Of a DNA stretch of 34,704 nt, positions 7,508 to 16,967 are shown piece by piece. The notes under the pieces were generated by a model, which saw nothing but the letters and a program-made list of their open reading frames with translations, was not told the DNA's origin and made no database searches. Positions within the stretch are counted from its first letter, which is position 1. Every line of letters begins with the position of its first letter. The DNA comes from an archaeon CG10_big_fil_rev_8_21_14_0_10_43_11 (GTDB lineage Archaea; Nanobdellota; Nanobdellia; PEZQ01). The translations under genes were made by a program, and so were the position numbers. The stretch lies in the NCBI GenBank assembly GCA_002763265.1, contig PEZQ01000004.1:1-34704 (forward strand), in the 5' to 3' direction.

Positions 7508-8893
7508 ATGGCACTAAAAATTTTTAACAGTCTAACCCGTAAACTTGAGGACTTCAAGCCTCTTAAAAAAGGGCGTGTGGGTCTTTATTCCTGCGGGCCG
7601 ACAGTATATAACTATGCACATCTTGGAAACCTTCGCGCATACGTGTTTGTTGACACACTCAAGCGCACGTTGCTCTATAATAACTATCACGTTACCCATG
7701 TCATGAACATCACTGATGTTGGCCATTTAACAAGCGATGCTGACACTGGCGAGGATAAAATGGAAGTAGCAAAAGCGCGCGAGCGAAAAAGCGCGTGGGA
7801 TATTGCACTCTTTTATGAAAAAGAATTCTTCCATGACATTGGTGCACTCAACATTCTTGACCCTGACATTGTGTGCCGCGCAACAGACCACATCAAAGAG
7901 CAAATTGATATGGTCAAAAAAATCGAGAAAAAAGACTACACCTACTGCGTAGAGGATGGCATCTACTTTGACACGTCAAAACTCAAAACCTACGGCGAGC
8001 TTGGTGGCATTAATAAGAAAAAACTTAAAGCAGGCGCGCGTGTTGAACTAATTGAAGGAAAAAAGAACCCTGCTGATTTTGCGCTCTGGAAATTCTCACC
8101 AAAAGACGCCAAACGCGACATGGAATGGGAGAGCCCCTGGGGCAGAGGCTTTCCGGGCTGGCACATTGAATGTTCTGCTATGAGCACGAAATACTTGGGA
8201 AACACATTTGACATTCATACCGGCGGCATTGACCACTTGACTGTTCACCACCCTAATGAAATTGCACAAGCAGAAGCAGCAAACGGGGTTGCGCCAGTAC
8301 GAGTCTGGATGCATAACGAACACTTGCACCTTAAAGAGGGCAAAATGAGCAAAAGCACGGGCAGCGGCTTTATTCTAAACACGCTCATCAAAAAAGGCTA
8401 CGATCCGCTTGACTACCGTTATCTGCTCTTGACTGCAAGCTATCGAAAACAGCTCTCATTTACGTGGGAAGCCCTTGAGAACGCAAAAAAGACACGAGAA
8501 CGCCTTAAAAATATTATTACTGACCTTCAAACAGAACTCAAAGGAACCATAAGCAAACCATACAAACAAGCATTTCTCAAAGCAATCAACAATGACCTTG
8601 ACACACCAAAAGCGCTTGCACTCATGTGGAAACTTATTCGAGACAAAAATATCAAAGACAAAGACAAGCTTGCCTTACTCTATGACTTTGACAGCGTGCT
8701 TGCACTTGGCATGCGCGACATGGCAGAAGAACACCACGTGCTTCCAGGAGAAGTGCAAGACATCATTGACAAGCGCGACAGTGCCAGAAAAGAAAAAGAC
8801 TGGAAAAAAGCAGACATGCTCAGAGATAAGTTAATTGCACGCGGTTATCACGTTGACGACACGCCGCAAGGAACGCGCGTAAAAAAATGCTAA
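7508..8893 (+). CDS. cysS: cysteinyl-tRNA synthetase
   Basis: A 461-residue class I synthetase that charges tRNA-Cys with cysteine. Visible parts are the zinc ligands C29, C222, H247 and E251, the HIGH motif as HLGN (38-41), the GWHIECSAMS segment, and KMSKS at 279-283. A helical anticodon-binding domain follows, ending in the family-typical basic tail. The length is normal for the short archaeal/bacterial form. It is transcribed from its own TATA box at 7461-7468, with a GGTGA site before the ATG. The last four bases overlap the convergent rhomboid gene. The cognate tRNA and an Fe-S carrier lie just upstream, a cysteine-themed group. Confidence 0.97.
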   Translation: MALKIFNSLTRKLEDFKPLKKGRVGLYSCGPTVYNYAHLGNLRAYVFVDTLKRTLLYNNYHVTHVMNITDVGHLTSDADTGEDKMEVAKARERKSAWDIALFYEKEFFHDIGALNILDPDIVCRATDHIKEQIDMVKKIEKKDYTYCVEDGIYFDTSKLKTYGELGGINKKKLKAGARVELIEGKKNPADFALWKFSPKDAKRDMEWESPWGRGFPGWHIECSAMSTKYLGNTFDIHTGGIDHLTVHHPNEIAQAEAANGVAPVRVWMHNEHLHLKEGKMSKSTGSGFILNTLIKKGYDPLDYRYLLLTASYRKQLSFTWEALENAKKTRERLKNIITDLQTELKGTISKPYKQAFLKAINNDLDTPKALALMWKLIRDKNIKDKDKLALLYDFDSVLALGMRDMAEEHHVLPGEVQDIIDKRDSARKEKDWKKADMLRDKLIARGYHVDDTPQGTRVKKC

Positions 8894-9456
8894 TGAGGAT
8901 TTTGCCGTTGCACCCACCAGACAACAAGCGCGCCCCCAAGAAAACCAAACGCGTGCGCGCTGTGTGCAATATTATCAAAGCTTACCACGCTTAAGATGAG
9001 TTCACCAATAAGCATGAATGGGCCTGCAAACTTTGCTTTAACTGGAAGCAGGATGATGCCAAATGGTAAGGGAATTTTCGTGTTTGGAAGCAACAGGGTT
9101 ACTGCTCCAATTAGTGCGTATACTGCTCCAGAAAAACCAAGTGCAAACGCGCTTGAAAACAAGGCAAAACCAAGATTGCCAATAATCCCTCCAAGCAGAA
9201 GCGTAATAAACACGCTTTTTGAACTGGTATTTGCTTCTAGAATGCTGCCAAAAATGAAAAGAGCGTACGCGTTATACAGAACATGCGCAAGGTTTGCGTG
9301 CAAGAAAAGTGACGTTACCAAAACCCATGGTTGCGTGATAAATTCGCGTGAAAAATAGAACGAAGAAAAATCAAAGAATTGCTGCAACAAAAAAATCAAA
9401 CTTATTATTATAAGTGCAGCAATTGTTACTTTGCCAAAACGAATCTCATCTACCAT
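8890..9456 (-). CDS. rhomboid-family intramembrane serine protease
   Basis: A 188-residue membrane protein with six predicted helices, the minimal rhomboid core. The motif HANLAHVLYN (53-62) provides the conserved His and Asn in helix 2. GFSGAVYALIG (107-117) holds the catalytic Ser109. AHSAHAFGFLGG (164-175) holds the catalytic His168 and the Gly-rich helix 6. Rhomboids cut transmembrane substrates within the bilayer. The N-terminus overlaps the upstream 66-residue gene by 7 nt, so the two form an operon. The C-terminus overlaps cysS tail to tail. Confidence 0.9.
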   Translation of the reverse strand: MVDEIRFGKVTIAALIIISLIFLLQQFFDFSSFYFSREFITQPWVLVTSLFLHANLAHVLYNAYALFIFGSILEANTSSKSVFITLLLGGIIGNLGFALFSSAFALGFSGAVYALIGAVTLLLPNTKIPLPFGIILLPVKAKFAGPFMLIGELILSVVSFDNIAHSAHAFGFLGGALVVWWVQRQNPH

Positions 9457-9650
9457 ATTCTTCTTCTCACGCGCGAAACCGCGTTTGACACCCTTTCAAC
9501 TTCGTCTGGCTCCACGCCCTGGTCAATAACAAGAAGAGAAAGTTTATCTTCTGCTTGCAAAAGAAGACGTGCTGCATCATTTCTAAATCCACACTCAAAC
9601 GCATGCTCACATTCTTCAAGCAAGACCAACACGTCATGTGCAATAGTCAT
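9450..9650 (-). CDS. small protein upstream of rhomboid, unknown function
   Basis: A 66-residue protein, probably two amphipathic helices, with two Cys (ECEHAFEC) and a basic C-terminus. I recognise no family. The 7-nt overlap with the rhomboid start and the shared strand support a real, co-translated gene. No clear TATA box is seen upstream; the T-rich tract at 9676-9684 (minus strand) is the only candidate region. Confidence 0.6.
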   Translation of the reverse strand: MTIAHDVLVLLEECEHAFECGFRNDAARLLLQAEDKLSLLVIDQGVEPDEVERVSNAVSRVRRRIW

Positions 9651-9675
9651 CTTAGGGAATAACAGGACTACACAG

Positions 9676-9706
9676 AAAAAAAAAGGTTGTGGGAGTGCAC
9701 ACTCCC
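9676..9706 (-). terminator. hairpin plus T9 terminator of the large repeat protein gene
   Basis: On the minus strand, 5 nt after the stop codon at 9712, GGGAGTG and CACTCCC pair as a 7-bp stem (9706-9691). Nine T follow at 9684-9676. A G+C stem followed by a long T run looks like an intrinsic terminator, more elaborate than the plain T tracts that usually end archaeal transcripts. Confidence 0.6.
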
Positions 9707-9711
9707 TATTT

Positions 9712-12700
9712 TTAGATATCCAGACCCGCAGTTGGCGCCATTGCAGTGAAAAACACGTTAATAAAACGCGGTATTTTAAACACGGTGTTAAATGGCTGAA
9801 CCGTTATTTCGCCGCCAACAAACATGCCAATCAATCGTCCGCCAAATGCAGGGATTGCTGTGATAAAATCACCAATGCCTTCAGCGTTTCTCAACCGCTC
9901 TTCCCACCAATTGCGCAAGCGCATAACTGATTCAAAATCTATTTCTAAATACACATTTTCTCCAGTATCTCCTGCGTTTTGGGCAACACCATATTTCATC
10001 CACGCAACATTACCATCTTCTATTTTAAATGAAAGCTCGAAAATAGATTCGTTTTGATAACGGAGCCTGACCGAAGTTGTGGTGTCTCCCCACTCGCGAA
10101 TCGCATCCTGCACTTCAGGCATGTTGTCAAGCCCAAGATTCAGATTGTAGAGCGCGTCATCAAGCGCGCCGCTTGCTTCCATCTCAAGCCACTGCGCTTT
10201 TACCTCTTGGGCAAGTCGCAGGATTTCTGCGTCAGTCATCTCAATGCTGAGTGAAAGTTTTGGCTTTATCCCCTCAATGCGTACCCGTGATACTGCATCT
10301 TCACTATTCTTTACTCGAGTCACCACACGTTCATGCGAGAAAAAGTCCTGCTCATTGCTTTGCAGTTCTTCAATGATTCTTTTGCGCTCATCAATATCGC
10401 CTGCACGACCCTTTTCGATAAAGTCAGCAACATCATCACTGTAGATTTCAACTGAATTCTCATCAAAGAATTGCTCTTGTCCTTGTTTGTCCTGCTCGCC
10501 TACAGGAAAAACCTGATTGCCCGTAATACTATTTCTTTCTTCAGGTTGCTGACTTGCTTGTTGCACGTTAACTTCGCGCTGAACATCTACTGGAGCAAAT
10601 TCAAATTTGCGCTGCGCTTCTCCTGCAGATTCAAATCCTTGACGGGTTAAAACCGCGCCAATGCCTGCGCCAAATCGATATTCAAAATCGCGCTCCTGCA
10701 GTTTGAGTTTGACATGTTCAGTTTCAATCTCAACAATGATTGGTTCAAACTCGGGAAACGCGTTTTGTGATATTGCCGCAAAGTATGCAAGCTCGTTATC
10801 ATACCCCTGTAGTTTGAAGTAGAGCGAGTTAATGTGCTGGCGCAATTCAGTCATGCTCACTTCTCCGTTCTCGTATTCTTCTATTTTTGCCGTGAGCGCG
10901 CTCGTGCTCAACTCATTTGCAATTTCCGTTCGTTTTGCGCGTAATTTCTCAAACCGCACTGCGCTCTGTTCCTGTTCATAGCGTTCAAACGCGTTTTTGA
11001 TGTGCTGGCTTAATTCATCTGACCACTCTTTCCAGATAAGGTCAATAATGATTTCATAATCAACACCATCCTCTCCTTTTGAGTCCTGTCTAAACATGTT
11101 TCCAAAAAGTTGATTGAATCGCACAACCACTTCAACATTCTCGTTATTAAACACGCTTACACCATAGAGTTGTTTGTTCCAGGTGTCATAGTCATGAAAC
11201 CCGCTGCTCTTCGCGCCGGAAACAATCACAAGACTCTCATCGCTTGCTTCGTCTAATTTGTCATTAAGCGCGTCTTGTTTGAGAAGCATTTCATACTGGA
11301 ACGCTTCAATGTCACGTGTGTCAAGTTGCTGTGCTTTTTCTAAAACCTCTGCAAACAACACGGTTAAATCGGCAATGATGCGCTGGTCTTGTGTGCTGTA
11401 CTCAGTTGCTTTTGCGCTTAATTCTGTAAGCACGCCTCCAAGTTCTGCTTCTCGTTTTTGTTTCCAAAAATAATCATTTGCCTGTCGCAAGTCACGCTTG
11501 ACCGCGTTCCAGTCCCGCCAATTCATACGTGCTTCAACGCGGCATTCAAAGTTTTGACCATACCCGCTAAAATCCCCAAAGTCATTACACCAGCCGTCCA
11601 TGCTTGCAATAACCCTGAATTTTCTTGAGTCATTTGATTCTTCCGTGATAAGCTCCCTCCATCCTCCAATGTTAATCTCATCAGTCTGCCAGTCAAGCCA
11701 GATATCTGGAGGCATGACATCACTTCCTAAGTTTGAAACCATCACGTAGTCGCGCGTAACTTTGTCAATATCCCGCATCAAGTCGCTTGCCTGCAATCGT
11801 TTGAATTCAACATCATACGCGCTTGCTTGTCCAAGGCGGTATTGCTGGACAACGCTTACAAATTCTTTTATCGCGTTCACGTAGGTAGTTGTATTCTCAT
11901 CAACACTGCCTTCAAGTTCAATTCTCATTTTTGAAGCGAGCGCTGATTTTCTCATTTTATCTGCTTCTCTCCACGCGTCTTGCTCTGCTTGTTTTATCTC
12001 TTCACGATATTGTTCGCGTTGTTTTCCCCAGTCAAGCCACGAACTAAATCCGCCCCTGCCTTGGAATTCATCAAACCAACGGTTGAAATTGAATTGCAGG
12101 TTATCAGTTTGATGCACTGCTAAGTTGTGGCCAACAAAGAGTTCATCTGTTTGAAAGTCATTCCACACATCAGGCACGCCAGGACCATACAATACAATGT
12201 AGGTGCCAACGTTCTCAGAGAGTTCAGGCAATGCTTCGCCAAGCCCTTCAAGGGTTGCGCGCAAAATCACGCTTGCGTAATGCAGGTTGTATGCACTTTC
12301 TTCTCCTGCTTCAAAGGCTAAAATCTTTTCTTTGAACTCTTTTAAGTTGTTGATAATTTCATCTCCAAGTTCTTCAACTTCAAAAGAGAAATCATATGAT
12401 TCTCGTGCTTGGAGCACAAGACCATGTCGTCTGAGCGCTTCAGCTTCACGAAATGAATCTTTTCGTGCTTTTTGGATTGATTCTTTAAATTGTTCAAGTC
12501 CGCGTCCAAGCTGCAGGTCAACACCCATGCCGCCCTGATCTTCAAATAAGTTGCAACCCCACATATTGAAGTTGAAACCAACTTGTTGTTCCTCATTTTT
12601 GTACAATTCTTTCCACGTATTGAGCTGCTGGTCGCCAAACTCGTCAGTATAAATATCAGCACGTCCAGGTCCATACAAAATGATATACTCTCCTACTTCG

Positions 12701-13941
12701 CGCAGGTTAGTGCAATCAAGGGTTTGGGAAATACCTTCAATTTTTGCCCGCAATAATTCGCTTGTGTACACTATATTATACACTGCCTCATTTGATAAGC
12801 GAAGCGAGTTGAGCGTGTTTACAATGCTTTCAATTTCCAAGAGAAGTTCTTTTGCCGTTTTCTTGTTTGCTTCTGAGATTGAGAACGTTGCAAGGTAGTC
12901 TTTGAGTTGTCCTGCAACTTCAAGCGCGCGCGCTTCATCTTCTGCGTTCCTTCGCGCTCGTTTAATATCTTCAGCAAACGCACGCGTGTCAGCCTGGCTT
13001 AGTTCTGCGCGCAAATTAATCCATGTTTTTGCTTCAAATTTATCGTACCATCGGTCGAATCTGACGCGCACGCCTTGCCGTGTTGTGCTTTCATACGCCC
13101 ACAACCCACCTACCTGCACATTGCCAAATTCGTCAATCCATAAATCAGGATTTCCCTGTCCGTGTATGACTACGTACGTGCTTGCTGCGTCAACGTCTGC
13201 TTGAGAATAGGTAGTGACATATCCTCGAAGCTTGCCTTCTGCAAGCCGTGAAGCATATGCAAGGTCATATGCTGTTGTTGATGAGGGTGAATTTGAAAAG
13301 GCCCGCGCCTTTTCTGTTAAACTGCTAATGTCTGCAAGAATACTGTTTGCAAGCTCTTTGGATGTTCCGCTCACGCTTGCTTGAACAAGCGAGCGTAAAT
13401 CAACCTGTTCTGGCTCTTTTCGGCCGCAATCATCTGCGCAATTGTCCGAGTTTTCACCATCTTCGCATGCGTTATTTCCGCACACTGCTGAAAGGTCATG
13501 GGGTGCGCAGTCGCTTTCACATACTGACGCGTCTTCTCCTGTTTCACACACACCATTACCACACATGATGGTGCTTTGTTCTTCAGGTATGCGGCAGTCA
13601 TCAGGGCAGGCGTCTGCGGTTTCATCAACATCGCACGTGCCATCCCCGCACACGCTGCGTACTTCGGTTGTTTCGTTATCTGATTCAATCAGCTCCTCTG
13701 CTTCGCATAAACCGGACTTACACGTTCCTTGCGCACAGGGCGCGCCGTCGCTTGAGGGCGTATACGAGCAGACTCCTTCTGAGCATGTGTCAAGCGTGCA
13801 CTCATTTGCATCGTCACAGGTGACGCCTGCACACAAGTCAACCTCTGTTGTGTTGTTTTCCTGAGCAACAGCCATTGTAGGCATGCTTGAAATAATAACT
13901 ATCAAGGATAGTAGGATACTAAACGTAAGATTCCCCTTCAT
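9712..13941 (-). CDS. giant secreted protein: Cys-rich N-terminus and five tandem repeats
   Basis: A 1409-residue protein with an N-terminal signal peptide (residues 1-26, ending AVAQ). Residues 37-79 are EGF-like. Three CG[DN][GN]xC...E...C..DC units follow at about 98-116, 127-145 and 154-172. From about 190 to 1000 come five tandem units of roughly 160 residues. Each is a charged helical or coiled-coil stretch with a Y-[IV]-[IV]-x-G-x-G...D[IV]W.DE-type beta segment (about 256, 420, 581, 732 and 880) ending in a F.RW.D.F-like motif. The remaining 400 residues are mixed and have no obvious membrane anchor except a hydrophobic end. It is probably an envelope or adhesion protein; no known family is recognised. 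A TATA-like TTTTTAAA and GGAG precede the ATG. Confidence 0.85.
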   Translation of the reverse strand: MKGNLTFSILLSLIVIISSMPTMAVAQENNTTEVDLCAGVTCDDANECTLDTCSEGVCSYTPSSDGAPCAQGTCKSGLCEAEELIESDNETTEVRSVCGDGTCDVDETADACPDDCRIPEEQSTIMCGNGVCETGEDASVCESDCAPHDLSAVCGNNACEDGENSDNCADDCGRKEPEQVDLRSLVQASVSGTSKELANSILADISSLTEKARAFSNSPSSTTAYDLAYASRLAEGKLRGYVTTYSQADVDAASTYVVIHGQGNPDLWIDEFGNVQVGGLWAYESTTRQGVRVRFDRWYDKFEAKTWINLRAELSQADTRAFAEDIKRARRNAEDEARALEVAGQLKDYLATFSISEANKKTAKELLLEIESIVNTLNSLRLSNEAVYNIVYTSELLRAKIEGISQTLDCTNLREVGEYIILYGPGRADIYTDEFGDQQLNTWKELYKNEEQQVGFNFNMWGCNLFEDQGGMGVDLQLGRGLEQFKESIQKARKDSFREAEALRRHGLVLQARESYDFSFEVEELGDEIINNLKEFKEKILAFEAGEESAYNLHYASVILRATLEGLGEALPELSENVGTYIVLYGPGVPDVWNDFQTDELFVGHNLAVHQTDNLQFNFNRWFDEFQGRGGFSSWLDWGKQREQYREEIKQAEQDAWREADKMRKSALASKMRIELEGSVDENTTTYVNAIKEFVSVVQQYRLGQASAYDVEFKRLQASDLMRDIDKVTRDYVMVSNLGSDVMPPDIWLDWQTDEINIGGWRELITEESNDSRKFRVIASMDGWCNDFGDFSGYGQNFECRVEARMNWRDWNAVKRDLRQANDYFWKQKREAELGGVLTELSAKATEYSTQDQRIIADLTVLFAEVLEKAQQLDTRDIEAFQYEMLLKQDALNDKLDEASDESLVIVSGAKSSGFHDYDTWNKQLYGVSVFNNENVEVVVRFNQLFGNMFRQDSKGEDGVDYEIIIDLIWKEWSDELSQHIKNAFERYEQEQSAVRFEKLRAKRTEIANELSTSALTAKIEEYENGEVSMTELRQHINSLYFKLQGYDNELAYFAAISQNAFPEFEPIIVEIETEHVKLKLQERDFEYRFGAGIGAVLTRQGFESAGEAQRKFEFAPVDVQREVNVQQASQQPEERNSITGNQVFPVGEQDKQGQEQFFDENSVEIYSDDVADFIEKGRAGDIDERKRIIEELQSNEQDFFSHERVVTRVKNSEDAVSRVRIEGIKPKLSLSIEMTDAEILRLAQEVKAQWLEMEASGALDDALYNLNLGLDNMPEVQDAIREWGDTTTSVRLRYQNESIFELSFKIEDGNVAWMKYGVAQNAGDTGENVYLEIDFESVMRLRNWWEERLRNAEGIGDFITAIPAFGGRLIGMFVGGEITVQPFNTVFKIPRFINVFFTAMAPTAGLDI

Positions 13942-13970
13942 ACTCCATTCTCGAGCGTTTAACGTTTAAA

Positions 13971-13986
13971 AATGTTCGTGAACATT
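13971..13986. promoter_or_regulatory. inverted repeat at the promoter of the giant surface protein
   Basis: AATGTTC, a GT spacer and GAACATT form a 16-bp inverted repeat. It touches the metG stop codon and lies next to the TATA-like element of the downstream minus-strand gene, where it would overlap the TFB recognition element. It could be an operator. A chance palindrome is possible. Confidence 0.4.
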
Positions 13987-15986
13987 TAGTGCACAGGCGC
14001 GCCTGATTTGACAATGCTTTGTGGCATTACTAATACGGGTTTTCCATTACTGTCTGCTGCAAGAAGCATGCCCTGGCTTTCAACACCGCGCAGTTTTCGC
14101 GGTTCAAGATTTGCAATAACCACAATTTGTCTGCCTATTAATTCCTTTTTTTCGTACGCGCCTTTAATGCCGGCAACAAGTGTGCGTTCTTCACCGGTGT
14201 CCACGCGTAATGTAAAGAGTTTGTCTGAGCCCTTAATGTCTTCAACTGCTTTAATCGTGCCGATTTTAAGCTCAAGTTTTTCAAAATCACTAAATGCTAC
14301 CATTGGTTTTCCGCCTTGTTTCTTTTTTTGCTTAACCCGCTCGTATGCTGCGATAACCTCTTTTTTGTCAATTTTTTGCACGAGTAATTTTGGTTTTTTA
14401 ATCATGTGGGAGTCAGCAAAGGGTTTTGTGCTCTCATCCCAGTTTGGTTTGATATTAAGCGTTTTCCACAAGCGCTCTGAGACTCCCGGCGTGAAGGGGT
14501 TAAGAAACACGCTTAATGCTTTGACAACACGCAAACACACGTAAACCGTATTCGCGCGCAGCGCTTTGTTCTTCCATGGCTCGCGTTCCTGAAAATATTT
14601 ATTTCCAACATCACCAAGACGCGTGATTTCGTGTAGTGCTTCGCGCAAACTGCCTTCACGCTCAATGAGTTTCTCAACGCGCGCTTTTACGCGTTCAATC
14701 TCTTTGAGCACTGCGTTGTCTTGCTTGTTAAGCGTAGCTTTTGGCACGCGCTGTTTGAAGTAGCGCTCTGTGAACGTGAGCGTGCGATTTACTAAGTTAC
14801 CAATATTTCCGATAAACACATCGTTAATTGATTTTTCAAGCTCATCCCATGAAAAATCAACATCACGCTTTTCAGGACGGTTATACAACAAGTAAAACCG
14901 CCAATATTCTGCAGGAAGAATGTCTAATGCTTCATCCATGTAAATGCCCGTGTTTGTTGTTTTTGAAAACTTTGCACCGCCAATCCAGTTCAAGAACTCA
15001 GTTGATGAAATCTGGTCAGGCAAATGCCACGCGCCCTTGTTTGCAAGCAAAAGCGCCGGCAAAATAATAGAATGAAAGGGAATGTTGTCTTTGCCAATGG
15101 TGTGGATTTGCTTGATGTTGTTTGCTTGCCAGAATTCAAGCCATTTCTTGTTTCCTTTAAACAATTGTTTGACTGCGCTCACATACCCAAGCACTGCCTC
15201 AGCCCACACATAAATGACTTTGTTTTTTGCACCTTCAAATGGCGCGGGAATGCCCCATTTTAAATCGCGTGTAATAGCACGCTCTTTTAATCCTTCTTGG
15301 AGCCAGCGCTCAGTGAAGTTTCGCACGTTACCCTTCCATTCAGGATGCTTTGCAATATAGCGTTTAATCTTTGGTTCAAGCTTTGGCAAGTCAAGATACC
15401 AGTGCGTTGTTTTTTTAAGAGCAAGCGTAGTGTTGCCACAAGTTACGCAACGCGCATCTAATAATTCTTCAGGATTGAGGATTCTGCCGCACGCATCACA
15501 CTGGTTTCCTTTTGCGCCCGGTGTCTTGCAGTGTGGGCACGTTCCTTCAACAAACCGATCTGCAAGAAATGTTTCATCTGTTGCGCAATACAGTTGTTCC
15601 TCTTCATGTTTTTGTAAAAACCCGTTTTTCTCAATTGTTTTGTAAAAGTCTGAAACAAACGCGTGATGCACAGGATTGTGCGTTATTGTGTAGTTGTCAA
15701 ATGCAATATTATACGCTTTGAGCAAGACTTTGAGTTTCTTGTGATTTGCAAATACTAATTCTTTTGGTGTGATGTTTTTTTGTTTAGCAATGTGTTCCAT
15801 GCGTGTGCCATGGCTATCACTGCCTGACACATAAATGGTATCAAATCCTTTTAGTTTGTAATAGCGGGAGAACACGTCTCCAGATAACAGGCTTCCCACC
15901 AGGTTTCCCAAGTGAGGCATGTCATGAATGTACGGCCAAGCCGTGCAAACTAATATTTTTGTGTTCTTGTGCGTGTACGTAACCAC
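13986..15986 (-). CDS. metG: methionyl-tRNA synthetase with C-terminal tRNA-binding domain
   Basis: A 666-residue class I synthetase that charges tRNA-Met. HLGN at 25-28 is the HIGH motif. Cys150/153, Cys163/166 and Cys180/183 form the zinc-binding knuckles. KFSKT at 339-343 is the KMSKS loop. An alpha-helical anticodon domain follows. Residues from about 565 form an OB-fold tRNA-binding (EMAP/Trbp111-like) domain containing LRGVESQGM. Some archaea encode that domain as a separate protein; here it is fused. The start is GTG at 15986, because no ATG precedes the HIGH region; a TTTAAAAAC TATA box lies about 30 nt upstream, which fits a leaderless GTG start. Confidence 0.96.
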   Translation of the reverse strand: MVTYTHKNTKILVCTAWPYIHDMPHLGNLVGSLLSGDVFSRYYKLKGFDTIYVSGSDSHGTRMEHIAKQKNITPKELVFANHKKLKVLLKAYNIAFDNYTITHNPVHHAFVSDFYKTIEKNGFLQKHEEEQLYCATDETFLADRFVEGTCPHCKTPGAKGNQCDACGRILNPEELLDARCVTCGNTTLALKKTTHWYLDLPKLEPKIKRYIAKHPEWKGNVRNFTERWLQEGLKERAITRDLKWGIPAPFEGAKNKVIYVWAEAVLGYVSAVKQLFKGNKKWLEFWQANNIKQIHTIGKDNIPFHSIILPALLLANKGAWHLPDQISSTEFLNWIGGAKFSKTTNTGIYMDEALDILPAEYWRFYLLYNRPEKRDVDFSWDELEKSINDVFIGNIGNLVNRTLTFTERYFKQRVPKATLNKQDNAVLKEIERVKARVEKLIEREGSLREALHEITRLGDVGNKYFQEREPWKNKALRANTVYVCLRVVKALSVFLNPFTPGVSERLWKTLNIKPNWDESTKPFADSHMIKKPKLLVQKIDKKEVIAAYERVKQKKKQGGKPMVAFSDFEKLELKIGTIKAVEDIKGSDKLFTLRVDTGEERTLVAGIKGAYEKKELIGRQIVVIANLEPRKLRGVESQGMLLAADSNGKPVLVMPQSIVKSGAPVH

Positions 15987-16089
15987 CGTTACCTACGTAC
16001 TCGCAGTCCGTTTTTAAACTTTTTCCACGCAAAAACAGAAAACAATATGAGCCCCCACTTGCTCTATATTGTCTATGCTTGTTTTCTTG

Positions 16090-16938
16090 ATGAAAAATAA
16101 AAACGCTTTTTTGCGTGCAGGAGCGGTTATTCTAAGCGTGTTTGTTTTGTTGAGTTTTTTCAAAACAGGCGTTGATTATATCTTTTTTAATGCGTTTGAA
16201 CCGGTTCAGACTATTCTTATTTCATATGTGCTTTCTGTTGTTGTAGGCGTGCTTTTCTTGAGCGCGCAAAAAAAGAAAAAACAACGAGCACTCGCTCGGT
16301 CGCACGCGCTTCTTTTCGTGTTTATCTTCTTGAGCGCGCTCTTTGCGTACTTTCCTGCACCTGAATTTGTGCCAACCCGCTGGGGCTTGTCTGGAAGTGT
16401 TGGGCTCATGCAAAAAGAACTTGGTCTCTTTTTTATCCCAACCCTTGCACTTGGACTCTACATTCTTTTTCGCGCACTTCCCGTTATTGCTGTGTTTCAA
16501 AACGCGTTCAAAAAATTTCGTGCATACTACCATCAATTTCTTACTACAACTCTCGCGTTTCTTTTCGCGCTTAACTCAGCTTTGATTTTTTCCGCGTTTA
16601 GCCCGGATTCTGCTATTGCCCCACTTATTGTTCTTGCAACAGGGCTCTACGTGATGTACGTTGCCTACATCACCCGCTTTATTGGAAGAAATTACTTGTT
16701 TGGGTTTAGAACACCCTGGGCGCTTGCGCACGATACCGTATGGGCACGAACCCAGAAAGTTGGAAGCAATTTGCTCATGTTCTCTGCAGCATTGCTTATT
16801 GTATCCCTGCTCAACCAAATAACCATCCCTGTTTTCATATTTGCAATTATCATGAGTATTGCCGTGACGTTTGTGTATTCATATCTGGTGTATCTTGCCG
16901 TGGTAAAAAAGCGCCGCGTGCTCTCTTTTATCCGATAA
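16090..16938 (+). CDS. SdpI/DUF1648-family multi-pass membrane protein
   Basis: A 282-residue membrane protein with about eight helices. The segment FVPTRWGLSGSVGLM matches the DUF1648 signature, and NYLFGFRTPWALAHDTVW matches the SdpI signature. In Bacillus, SdpI gives immunity to the toxin SdpC and sequesters its repressor; the function in archaea is unknown. The frame is open from a TTG at 16069. ATG 16090 lies about 24 nt after CTATATT and gives a better N-terminus, although ATG 16075 is possible. The gene is divergent from metG and is followed 29 nt later by a secreted protein. Confidence 0.8.
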   Translation: MKNKNAFLRAGAVILSVFVLLSFFKTGVDYIFFNAFEPVQTILISYVLSVVVGVLFLSAQKKKKQRALARSHALLFVFIFLSALFAYFPAPEFVPTRWGLSGSVGLMQKELGLFFIPTLALGLYILFRALPVIAVFQNAFKKFRAYYHQFLTTTLAFLFALNSALIFSAFSPDSAIAPLIVLATGLYVMYVAYITRFIGRNYLFGFRTPWALAHDTVWARTQKVGSNLLMFSAALLIVSLLNQITIPVFIFAIIMSIAVTFVYSYLVYLAVVKKRRVLSFIR

Positions 16939-16967
16939 GAACGTATATTAATCTCGCGCCTCTAATA

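Noticed and set aside
9379-9930. Long plus-strand open frame of 183 codons
   Set aside because: It spans three genes on the other strand and a terminator hairpin, and has no protein-like pattern.
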